Positions 5,244-11,902 of a stretch of DNA of 14,776 bases are shown one piece after another. The number at the start of each line of letters is the position of its first letter. Position 1 is the stretch's first letter. Where the stretch lies: contig DDSG01000163.1 in NCBI GenBank assembly GCA_002343325.1, positions 352-15,127 on the forward strand. Reading direction: 5' to 3'. Both the position numbers and the translations under genes were made by a program. The stretch comes from Phycisphaerales bacterium UBA2396. GTDB taxonomy: Bacteria > Planctomycetota > Phycisphaerae > Phycisphaerales > UBA1924. The notes under the pieces were generated by a model, which saw only the letters and a list, made by a program, of their open reading frames with translations, was not told where the DNA came from and made no database searches.

Positions 5244-7481
5244 ATGTCGTACCGAAAGCTTGCGTTCCTGGTCCCGGTGGTGTGTGTTTCGACGGCGATG
5301 GCGCAGGTGGGCGAGGTGGAGCGGTTTGAGGTTGCGGGCGGGCTTGCGCCCGATGCGTCGGCGGCAGCGTATTCGAAGCCGGCGGCGAGGCCGAGCCGGG
5401 GCGTGATTGCGCGCGTGGATCACGCGGGGTTGGTGGCGCGGCTGGCGGGAGCACCGGCGGAGCGTGCGGGTGTTCGGCTGCGGGAGTATGGGATGGAGAT
5501 CGAGCTGCCTCACCCGGCGGCGCCCGGCGGGAAGCTGCGGTGCGTGGTGGCGGAGTCGGGGGTGATGGATCCGGGGTTGGCGGCGCGGTTTCCGGAGATT
5601 TCGACGTACATCGTGGAGACGGCGGAGGATGGACCTTTGTCGGCGACGGGGCGGCTTGAGATCTCGCCGCGGGGCTTGTCGGGGATGTTGCGGGCGACGC
5701 CCGGCGGGGTTGAGGGACGGCGGGCGATTGATCTGTCGGGCGCAACGTGGATGATCGATCCGTGGATGACGGGGGATCCGTCGCGGCTTCTGGCGTATTT
5801 CGCGGGCGATGTACCCGGGCAGCAGGATTGGGTGTGCTGGACGCAGCCCGGGCCGGAACTGGCGCCGGCGCGGGAGAACGCGGGAGCGGGGACGCGGGCG
5901 GTGCAGTCGATGCGGACCTTCCGGCTGGCGATGGCGTGCACGGGGGAGTATGGGGTGCACCATTCGGCGTTGCAGGGCAACTCGCCGAACGTTGCGGATC
6001 CGCTGGCGGCGATCGTGACGGTGGTGAGCCGGAGCAACGTTGTGTTCGAGCAGGATCTGGCGGTGCGGTTCGTGCTGGTGGGGAACAACGATCAGGCGAT
6101 CTTTATTGATCCGGCGACGGACCCGTTCCCGTCGACGTGCGATGGGTCGAACGGGGCGGACTGTTCGTCGGCGGTGCTGTCGTCGCTGCCGAGTGTGCTG
6201 TCGGTTCGGGTGGGCGCGGGGACGTACGACACGGGGCACTGCGTGACGCGGGTGGCTGGAGGTGTGGCGTATCTTCGTGCGGCGTGCGGCGGCGGGGTGG
6301 GTGTGTCGGGGATTCCGCGTGGCGGGGACGACGATCCGTTCTCGCCCAACGTGGTGATCCACGAGCTGGGGCATCAGCTTGGGGCGAACCACACGTTCTC
6401 CGGGACGCGTGGGCGGTGCGGGAACAACGCGAACCTGAGCACGGCGTGGGAGGCGGGGTCTGGCTCGTCGCCGATGGCGTACGCGGGGGCGTGCCCGGTG
6501 GGCGACGCGGAGCCTTCGGACAACATCGTGCGGTACGCCGATCCGTTCTTCCATTCGGGAAGTCTGATCGAGATGCGTGACTATCTGGCGAACAACGCGG
6601 GGTGTGCGCAGGTGACGTCGACGGGGAACAACATTCCCGAGATCACGAGCATCACGCAGGCGACTGTGGTGCCGCCGGGAACGCCCTTTACGTTGAGCCT
6701 TTCGGCGACGGACGCGGACAACGATGCGATGACGGTGTCGTGGGAGCAGTATGACAGCGGCGTTCGGAGGCCGATTTCGGGCGAGGGCTCGGAGGACAAC
6801 GGGCAGGGTTCGTTGTACAGGATCTATCCGCCGGTGTCCGAGGCGTCACGGACGTTCCCGCGGATGGCGGATGTGCTGTCCGGTGTGTTCACGCGCGGGG
6901 AGCGGTTTGTGACGGCGGTGGACACGACTCGGCGGTTCCGGGCGGTGGTTCGGGACAATCGCGCGGGGGGCGGTGGGGTCGCGGTGTCGTCGCGCGTGGC
7001 GCTGACATTCCCGGCGGGGTCGACGCCGTTCGCGTTGACGGCACCATCGGCGGGCGTGATCCGGGCTGCTGGGCCGATGAGTGTGGCGTGGACCACGGGC
7101 GGGACGCAGAACGCGCCCTTTGGTGCGTCGAGCGTTCTGGTTGATCTGTCCTTGGACGGCGGGGCGACATTCCCGATCACGCTGGGCACGATCGCCAACA
7201 CGGGCGCGGGGACGGTGACGCTGCCGGCGGTGGTGTCTGCGAACGCGCGGCTGCGGTTGAGGCCGTCGCAGGGGATTTACTTCGCGGTGTCCGGGCCGTT
7301 CCGCGTGGCGGCATGCATCGCGGACATCAACGCGGACGGGTTCATTGACTTCTTTGATTTCGACGAGTTTGTCGCGGCGTTCGAGGGCGGCGAGCCGCTG
7401 GCGGACCTGACGAGCGACGGGTTCATTGACTTCTTCGACTATGACGCGTTTGAGAGTGGGTTTGAGTCGGGGTGCGGCTGA
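5244..7481 (+). CDS. Secreted reprolysin-like zinc metalloprotease with C-terminal GC-type dockerin
   Basis: Exported metzincin-type endopeptidase of 745 aa. The ATG at 5244 has GGAG 6 nt upstream and starts a signal peptide cut after STAMA (residue 20). Residues 21 to ~220 are likely a propeptide. The catalytic domain spans ~223-455: it opens with MRTFRLAMACTGEY, carries the zinc site H373-E374-L-G-H377-x5-H383 (HELGHQLGANH) with E374 as catalytic base, and has the Met-turn at M411 in PMAYAG. Many Cys in this domain suggest disulfides and an extracytoplasmic site. Residues ~463-590 resemble a cadherin- or PKD-like beta domain, ~595-690 another beta domain. The dockerin occupies 691-745 and ends Gly-Cys-Gly, one residue longer than its two relatives here. 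The substrate is unknown; processing of surface proteins or scavenging of protein is inferred. The gene is convergent with the lipoprotein gene across a strong hairpin. Confidence 0.9.
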   Translation: MSYRKLAFLVPVVCVSTAMAQVGEVERFEVAGGLAPDASAAAYSKPAARPSRGVIARVDHAGLVARLAGAPAERAGVRLREYGMEIELPHPAAPGGKLRCVVAESGVMDPGLAARFPEISTYIVETAEDGPLSATGRLEISPRGLSGMLRATPGGVEGRRAIDLSGATWMIDPWMTGDPSRLLAYFAGDVPGQQDWVCWTQPGPELAPARENAGAGTRAVQSMRTFRLAMACTGEYGVHHSALQGNSPNVADPLAAIVTVVSRSNVVFEQDLAVRFVLVGNNDQAIFIDPATDPFPSTCDGSNGADCSSAVLSSLPSVLSVRVGAGTYDTGHCVTRVAGGVAYLRAACGGGVGVSGIPRGGDDDPFSPNVVIHELGHQLGANHTFSGTRGRCGNNANLSTAWEAGSGSSPMAYAGACPVGDAEPSDNIVRYADPFFHSGSLIEMRDYLANNAGCAQVTSTGNNIPEITSITQATVVPPGTPFTLSLSATDADNDAMTVSWEQYDSGVRRPISGEGSEDNGQGSLYRIYPPVSEASRTFPRMADVLSGVFTRGERFVTAVDTTRRFRAVVRDNRAGGGGVAVSSRVALTFPAGSTPFALTAPSAGVIRAAGPMSVAWTTGGTQNAPFGASSVLVDLSLDGGATFPITLGTIANTGAGTVTLPAVVSANARLRLRPSQGIYFAVSGPFRVAACIADINADGFIDFFDFDEFVAAFEGGEPLADLTSDGFIDFFDYDAFESGFESGCG
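7314..7478 (+). other. GC-type dockerin domain (third of three, variant without linker cysteines)
   Basis: F-hand loops at residues 694-705 (DINADGFIDFFD) and 721-732 (DLTSDGFIDFFD, with Thr at loop position 3). Cysteines are present only at the domain start (C691) and near the end (C744). The two linker cysteines of the other copies are absent, and the linker is several residues shorter. Confidence 0.8.
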
Positions 7482-7521
7482 GGGGTCGTGCTCTGCGGTC
7501 CGGGCCGAGGGGGAAAGAACA

Positions 7522-7560
7522 GAACGCGGGAGGCGCCCGCACAGAGCGCCACCCGCGTTC
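7522..7560. terminator. Bidirectional hairpin terminator between convergent genes
   Basis: GAACGCGGG (7522-7530) pairs with CCCGCGTTC (7552-7560); inside it, after a facing A/A mismatch, GGCGC (7532-7536) pairs with GCGCC (7546-7550), leaving a 9-nt loop. It lies 40 nt after the protease stop and 20 nt beyond the lipoprotein stop. On the minus strand the stem is followed by TGTTCTTTCCC, a modest T-tract, so it works best on paper for the lipoprotein transcript. Confidence 0.75.
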
Positions 7561-7580
7561 GAGTAGGCTGATGGTCAGGG

Positions 7581-7841
7581 TTACTTCTGGGTAGCCTTGG
7601 CGGATATGGCGGCCTTGGCGGAGTCATCCCCGCCGTCGAACTTGGCCTTGCAGCCGGCGCAGCAGAAGCCGATGGTCTGGCCTTTGAATTCGCTGGTGAC
7701 GTCGTTCTTGACCTTGCCGCCGCTGTAGGGGCAGGCGGAGTTGACCGGAGCGAGGGCTCCGGCGGCCGGCGCGGACTTCTCGGCGGAGCTGCAGCCGGCA
7801 AGGGCGAGGGTTCCGATGAGCAGGAAGGCGAGCTTGTTCAT
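7581..7841 (-). CDS. Small Cys-rich lipoprotein with a CC-x2-C putative metal site
   Basis: An 86-aa protein. The signal peptide MNKLAFLLIGTLALAGC has a lipobox L14-A-G-C17, so the mature protein should be lipid-anchored at C17. An Ala/Pro-rich spacer leads to the core (residues ~34-69): C37-P-Y-S-G-G, then TIGFC60-C61-A-G-C64-KAKF. This C-x22-CC-x2-C arrangement resembles YHS- or heavy-metal-binding-type small domains in which the cysteines bind a metal such as Cu, Zn or Fe; which metal cannot be read from the sequence. The tail is Lys/Ala-rich. An excellent Shine-Dalgarno, AAGGAGA (7849-7855, minus), lies 7 nt before the ATG. It follows the ABC exporter after 48 nt but has a good -10 of its own, so it may be transcribed separately. 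A role as periplasmic or surface metal carrier or sensor is inference. Confidence 0.85.
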   Translation of the reverse strand: MNKLAFLLIGTLALAGCSSAEKSAPAAGALAPVNSACPYSGGKVKNDVTSEFKGQTIGFCCAGCKAKFDGGDDSAKAAISAKATQK

Positions 7842-7869
7842 GGTGTGGTCTCCTTGTGTGGCGTGCGAG

Positions 7870-7883
7870 ACGCGTGCACGCGT
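7870..7883. repeat. 14-bp perfect palindrome upstream of the lipoprotein gene
   Basis: ACGCGTGCACGCGT reads the same on both strands. It sits between the candidate -10 box (7892-7897, minus) and the Shine-Dalgarno, so it would lie at the very 5' end of the lipoprotein transcript. That is a usual place for a repressor operator. Confidence 0.5.
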
Positions 7884-7889
7884 GTTCGT

Positions 7890-9848
7890 TCATGATACCT
7901 GGGGCGGCGAGGAGGCGTCGTGGGCGTGCTCGACCTGGGTGCGGAGGAGGCGGGCGTAGCGGCCGCCCGCATTGATGAGATCATCGTGGCGGCCTTGTTC
8001 GACGATTCGGCCCTGGTCGAGGACGACGATGAGGTCGGCGTTGCGGATGGTGCTGAGGCGGTGGGCGATGATGAAGCAGGTTCGGCCGCGGCGGAGCTGG
8101 GCGAGTGAGGCCTGGATGAGCGATTCGCTCTCGGCGTCGAGATTGCTGGTGGCTTCGTCGAGGATGAGGATGCGAGGATCGGCGAGGAGCGCGCGGGCGA
8201 TGGCGAGGCGTTGGCGTTGGCCGCCGCTGAGGCGGACGCCGCGTTCACCGATGACGGTGTCGTAGCCGTGCTCGAGGGCGTTGATGAAGGCGTCGGCGTT
8301 GGCGGCGAGGGCTGCGGCGGCGATCTGGGGTCGAGAGGCGGAGCGGCGGCCGTAGGCGATGTTGTCGGCGATGGTGCCGTCGAAGAGGAAGACGTCCTGT
8401 TCGACGATGCCGAGGATGGCGCGATAGTCGGCGACGGGGAGGTCGCGGAGGTCGATGCCGTCAACGAGGACTCGGCCGAGCGTGGGGTCATAGAAGCGGG
8501 CGACGAGGTTGGAGAGTGTTGTCTTGCCGGAGCCGCTGGGGCCGACGAGAGCGACGGTCCAGCCTTGGGGGACGTCGAGGGAGATGTTCTGGAGCACGGG
8601 AGTGCCAGGTTCGCCGGCGGCGCGGGGGTAGGCGAAGGTGACGTTGTCGAAGGTGATGCGGCCGGAAATGGCGGGCAATCGGCGCGTGGGGGAGGCGTTC
8701 TCGAACTCACGGGGTTCGTTCATGAGATCGAGCACGCGGTCGAAGGCGGCGAGGTTGGTTTGGACGGAGGCGGCGGTGGAGGTGAGAGTTTCGAGGGGTG
8801 AGAGGAGCATGAGGACGTAGGCGGAGAACATCATGACGTCGCCGACGGTGAGATCGCCGCTCATGACGCGGGAGCCCCCGTAGAGGAGGACGCCCGCGGA
8901 GGCGGCGGGGAGGAGGAGAGCCCAGACGATCTCGAGGATTCTGGAACGCCACCAGACGAGCATCTCCTGTCGTGCGAGGAGGTGGTTGGTGCGCATGAAG
9001 CGGGCGCTCTCGGCGGGCCCGCGTGCGAAGCCGCGGACGACGCGGATGCCGGCGAAGGCTTCGGTGCTCTGGCCGTCGGCGCCGGAGCGTGTGATTTTGA
9101 GATCGCGGTAGATGGGGCGGATGCGGTTGATCCACTGACGGTGGGTGATCCAGACGGCGGGGACGAGGAGGACGCCGCCGACAACGAGCCGCCAATCGAC
9201 GGAGGCGAGGATGAGGAGGGTGCCGACGAGCTGGATGATGGCCCGCCAGGGGTTGTAGAAGAGGGCGAAGAGGAGGTCACCGGCGGAGCCGGCGTCTTCG
9301 CGGAGGAGCCCGGAGATGCCGCCGCTCTTGAGGGCCTGGACGCGGACGAGTGGGAGGTCGAGAGCGCGGGCGAAGGCGCGGCGGCGCATGCGGGCCTGGA
9401 GGAGCTTGGTGAGGCGAGTGGTGTGATATCGGCCCCACATGCCGACGGCGGCGGCGAGCGCGGAGAGGGTGAGCATGGCGGCGCCGATGAGCCAGAGGAG
9501 CGTGGTGCGGTCGCGGGTGAAGGTCCACCAGTCGGGGATGCCGGCGACGCCCGGGGTGTCGAGGATGACGTAGTCGACGGCGATTTTGGTGGCGCTGGGG
9601 ACGGCCAGGCCCAGGAGCGTGGCGATGGTGAGTGTGGCGAGTGAGCCGAGGAGAACGGGCTGGGAGGATCCCAGTTCGCGCCAGAGGAGTGAAAGGAGAG
9701 CGAAGAAGCCGCGCGAGGGCTTGGGTTGGTGAGGCCGCCGACCTTCGGCCTCAGCGGTGTTCATGGTGGCCCAGGTGGGGGTGCGTTGGCGCTCGAGGTA
9801 GTCGGCGTATCGGGATCGGCTGGACCGTGAGGGTGTTGGTCGGGTCAC
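7890..9848 (-). CDS. ABC exporter, fused membrane and ATPase domains (half-transporter)
   Basis: A 652-aa half-transporter expected to act as a homodimer in the inner membrane, driving export (lipid, peptide or drug) by ATP hydrolysis. The substrate is not readable from the sequence. Membrane domain, residues ~55-375: hydrophobic helices begin near 65 (VLLGSLATLTIATLLGL) and near 117, 205, 225, 307 and 337. ATPase domain, ~395-635: Walker A GPSGSGKTT (436-444), Q-loop Q484, signature LSGGQ (540-544), Walker B ILILDEAT (560-567), switch His596 in IAHR. I chose the GTG at 9848: the product then keeps RSRYADYLERQR near its N-terminus, and TACGCT lies 5 nt upstream as expected for a leaderless start. 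Other options are an ATG giving a product 28 residues shorter, or an upstream ATG at 9950 adding 34 Arg-rich residues. Neither has a Shine-Dalgarno. It is divergent from the beta-helix gene (137 nt). Confidence 0.88.
   Translation of the reverse strand: MTRPTPSRSSRSRYADYLERQRTPTWATMNTAEAEGRRPHQPKPSRGFFALLSLLWRELGSSQPVLLGSLATLTIATLLGLAVPSATKIAVDYVILDTPGVAGIPDWWTFTRDRTTLLWLIGAAMLTLSALAAAVGMWGRYHTTRLTKLLQARMRRRAFARALDLPLVRVQALKSGGISGLLREDAGSAGDLLFALFYNPWRAIIQLVGTLLILASVDWRLVVGGVLLVPAVWITHRQWINRIRPIYRDLKITRSGADGQSTEAFAGIRVVRGFARGPAESARFMRTNHLLARQEMLVWWRSRILEIVWALLLPAASAGVLLYGGSRVMSGDLTVGDVMMFSAYVLMLLSPLETLTSTAASVQTNLAAFDRVLDLMNEPREFENASPTRRLPAISGRITFDNVTFAYPRAAGEPGTPVLQNISLDVPQGWTVALVGPSGSGKTTLSNLVARFYDPTLGRVLVDGIDLRDLPVADYRAILGIVEQDVFLFDGTIADNIAYGRRSASRPQIAAAALAANADAFINALEHGYDTVIGERGVRLSGGQRQRLAIARALLADPRILILDEATSNLDAESESLIQASLAQLRRGRTCFIIAHRLSTIRNADLIVVLDQGRIVEQGRHDDLINAGGRYARLLRTQVEHAHDASSPPQVS
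7892..7897 (-). promoter_or_regulatory. Candidate -10 box for the lipoprotein gene
   Basis: On the minus strand TATCAT (five of six to TATAAT), overlapping the exporter stop codon (7890-7892) by one base. The start of transcription would fall near 7885, giving a leader of about 44 nt. No clear -35 box. The same GGTATCAT string occurs before the RRM gene. Confidence 0.4.
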
Positions 9849-9853
9849 GGGGG

Positions 9854-9859
9854 AGCGTA
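9854..9859 (-). promoter_or_regulatory. Candidate -10 box for a leaderless ABC exporter transcript
   Basis: TACGCT on the minus strand, followed by 5 nt and the GTG at 9848. It matches the TANNNT pattern but only three positions of the full consensus, and no -35 box is evident. It helps decide the start but is weak taken alone. Confidence 0.3.
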
Positions 9860-9908
9860 TCCGTCGAATCCGATGGAAAGTGGTGTGTGGCCTGCGGGGT
9901 GTGGCTGA

Positions 9909-9914
9909 TAGGAT
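9909..9914 (+). promoter_or_regulatory. Candidate -10 box for the beta-helix protein gene
   Basis: TAGGAT followed by GG, the same eight bases as the -10 region of the 2937-5156 gene. The leader would be about 65 nt. No -35 box at the right distance was found. Confidence 0.35.
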
Positions 9915-9985
9915 GGCAGCATTGATCGAGTCAGGAGGAGTCATCCACACCGCCCGGGCGCGGAGGATGAAGGGAGAGCGTCAGT

Positions 9986-11833
9986 ATGGTGGTGTTGTCA
10001 CGACTGCATCGGGCGGTGTTTGCGTTGGCGATGCTGCTGGTCGCTTCGGCGATGGCGCAGAACACGTGGTTTGTGAACGCGGAGACGGGGGATGACGGCG
10101 CGACGGGAAAGACGCCGACGGCGGCGTTTCGGACGCTGGCGCGATTCAAGGAGCTTTTTGACGCTGGGCAGGTCGGGCCGAACGAGACGCTGGTGCTGGC
10201 GGGCACGTTCCGCGAGAGCATGCTGCTGAATTTCTCGTCGCAGCCGCAGTCGCAGGGCCTGACGATTCGGCGTTGGACGTCGCAGGATGATCCGATCGGG
10301 TTGTCGGCGGGAAACCCCGTGGTGCGAGGGGACACGCCCGTGGAGGGGTGGGTTCGTGCGGGGCAGACGCTTCGGTGGACGGCGACGGTGCAGCCCGGGC
10401 TTGAGATTGAGTCGGTGGTGGCTGGGTGGGACAACTCGGTGGATTCACTGGGTCGGCGGTACGGGCATCTGCGGCGTGTGCCGTCGGCGGGCGAGTGCGA
10501 GCAGACAGCCGGGAGCTGGCACTATGAGGGCGTGACGTTGTCGGTGAATCTGGGGACGGAGGACGCGACGAGCCCGGATCAGGTCGGGGTTGGGTATGTG
10601 GCGAGAGGGGGGAACGCGGGGATCTGCCTGCAGTGGGCCGACGGGGTGACGGTGAACGGGATTGATGCGTACTTGTGGCTGAATTCGCGGACGGGGACGT
10701 ACGGGCTGTCGATGGAGAACGCGCGGAACTCGCGGTTCATCAACTGCAGGACGCGGGACACGTCGCACCACGGGATCGGGTTTACGGGTGCGACGGGGAA
10801 CGGGAACCAGATCATCAACTGCGATGCCGGCGGACTGATGGGTCTGGCGGACGACGTGGATCCGACGGGCGATGTCTTCGGGATGCTGTCGGACGGGACA
10901 AGCATGTCGGGAGCGGTGATTTCAGGATCGACGGCGCACTGCTATTCGCTGCTGGACGTGTTCGGGCGGGCGCTCAACCCGCAGCGGACGATTCATGGCG
11001 TTCGGGCTGGGACGAATCGTCATCCGACGGCGCGGGTGAATGGTCTGGAGATCGTGGACTGCACGATCGTGCACTATGGGTGGGATGGCGGGCAATTCTC
11101 GACGCCTGTTCGGCTGTCGGACGGAGCGCTGCCGACGAATCCGGAGGATCCTGCGACGTACGGTGTGGTGTTGAGACGCACAACCGTGATCAACGGGGGC
11201 GTGATCCACATGATCGGTATGGGGTTCAACGCGGCGTTCGTGGACTGTGACATTGACCTGTCGCGGGCATCGATGCTGGGGCTTTGGCCGAGTGGGGCGG
11301 TGGTTGCGGGCGTTCCTCTGGGACCGACGAACAGCGTGCTGTTCAAGGAATGCCGGATCCGCACGAACGTGGACAACCCCAACGGGGCGTTCTGGAACAG
11401 TGTGGTGTTCGGGCTTCGCGGTGGAACGAACCTGTATCTCGACGCAACGCGGGTGACGGAGTCGGGGCTTCGTCGGCAGAACCAGCAGGCGACCATGTTC
11501 TTCTGGCTCGACGCGCAGGGCTCGGTGCGTGCGAGGCAGAGCCGCTTTGAGTACGCGAATGCACGCGGAATCAGGCGCCTTTGCGGGAATGACGCGTCCG
11601 TGTTTCCTTTCCTGCGGGACTTTGACGGGTGCAACTACACGGGGTTGTCCAACGGGACGGTGTATACCCAGTTCTTTGGGCCGACGTTCGGGCTGCCGGA
11701 CATCCGGTCCGCGGCGGGATGGCTTTCGAACGAGATCGGGGACATCAACGGCGTGGCGGTGGGCGGGCTGGACTTTGGGCGGCTGCCGGTGCGTCGCGCG
11801 GGCGATGTTGCCGAGGATGACGAGCCCAAGTGA
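9986..11833 (+). CDS. Secreted right-handed beta-helix-like protein of unknown function
   Basis: Predicted exported protein of 615 aa. The ATG at 9986 lies 9 nt after a GGGAG (9972-9976). The signal peptide has two Arg, a Leu/Ala core and a cut after SAMA (residue 24). Residues 27-51 (NTWFVNAETGDDG, then PTAAFRTLARF) are the usual opening of pectate-lyase-like or polysaccharide-active beta-helix proteins. From ~200 to ~540 there are short strand-turn units with N/G/C-rich turns (RFINCRTRDTSHHGIGF, NQIINCDAG, NGLEIVDCTIVHYGW, AAFVDCDIDLS, VLFKECRIR), the pattern of stacked helix coils. The tail ends in acidic-basic AEDDEPK. No catalytic residues can be named, so carbohydrate binding or cleavage is inferred from fold only. 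Unlike the other large secreted proteins here it has no dockerin. The MFS gene follows after 69 nt with its own apparent start signals. Confidence 0.8.
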   Translation: MVVLSRLHRAVFALAMLLVASAMAQNTWFVNAETGDDGATGKTPTAAFRTLARFKELFDAGQVGPNETLVLAGTFRESMLLNFSSQPQSQGLTIRRWTSQDDPIGLSAGNPVVRGDTPVEGWVRAGQTLRWTATVQPGLEIESVVAGWDNSVDSLGRRYGHLRRVPSAGECEQTAGSWHYEGVTLSVNLGTEDATSPDQVGVGYVARGGNAGICLQWADGVTVNGIDAYLWLNSRTGTYGLSMENARNSRFINCRTRDTSHHGIGFTGATGNGNQIINCDAGGLMGLADDVDPTGDVFGMLSDGTSMSGAVISGSTAHCYSLLDVFGRALNPQRTIHGVRAGTNRHPTARVNGLEIVDCTIVHYGWDGGQFSTPVRLSDGALPTNPEDPATYGVVLRRTTVINGGVIHMIGMGFNAAFVDCDIDLSRASMLGLWPSGAVVAGVPLGPTNSVLFKECRIRTNVDNPNGAFWNSVVFGLRGGTNLYLDATRVTESGLRRQNQQATMFFWLDAQGSVRARQSRFEYANARGIRRLCGNDASVFPFLRDFDGCNYTGLSNGTVYTQFFGPTFGLPDIRSAAGWLSNEIGDINGVAVGGLDFGRLPVRRAGDVAEDDEPK

Positions 11834-11889
11834 TTGTGAGCGGCGCGTGTCGGGGGGGAAGGCCTCGGGCGTGGGCGGTTCGGGCGACC

Positions 11890-11895
11890 TAACCT
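11890..11895 (+). promoter_or_regulatory. Candidate -10 box for a leaderless MFS transcript
   Basis: TAACCT, then 7 nt, then the GTG at 11903. There is no Shine-Dalgarno in the stretch before the GTG. The distance suits transcription starting at the start codon. No -35 box was recognised. Confidence 0.35.
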
Positions 11896-11902
11896 CTGCC
11901 CC

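Noticed and set aside
2850..6554. Very long open frame on the minus strand (over 1200 codons) antisense to two dockerin genes
   Set aside because: The product is almost all Arg, His and Pro with no domain or signal. It mirrors the GC-rich codon pattern of the plus-strand genes, which carry signal peptides, a zinc site and dockerins.
7563..7568. TAGGCT resembling the -10 box of the protease gene
   Set aside because: It lies right after the hairpin between two convergent genes, with no gene starting downstream on that strand.
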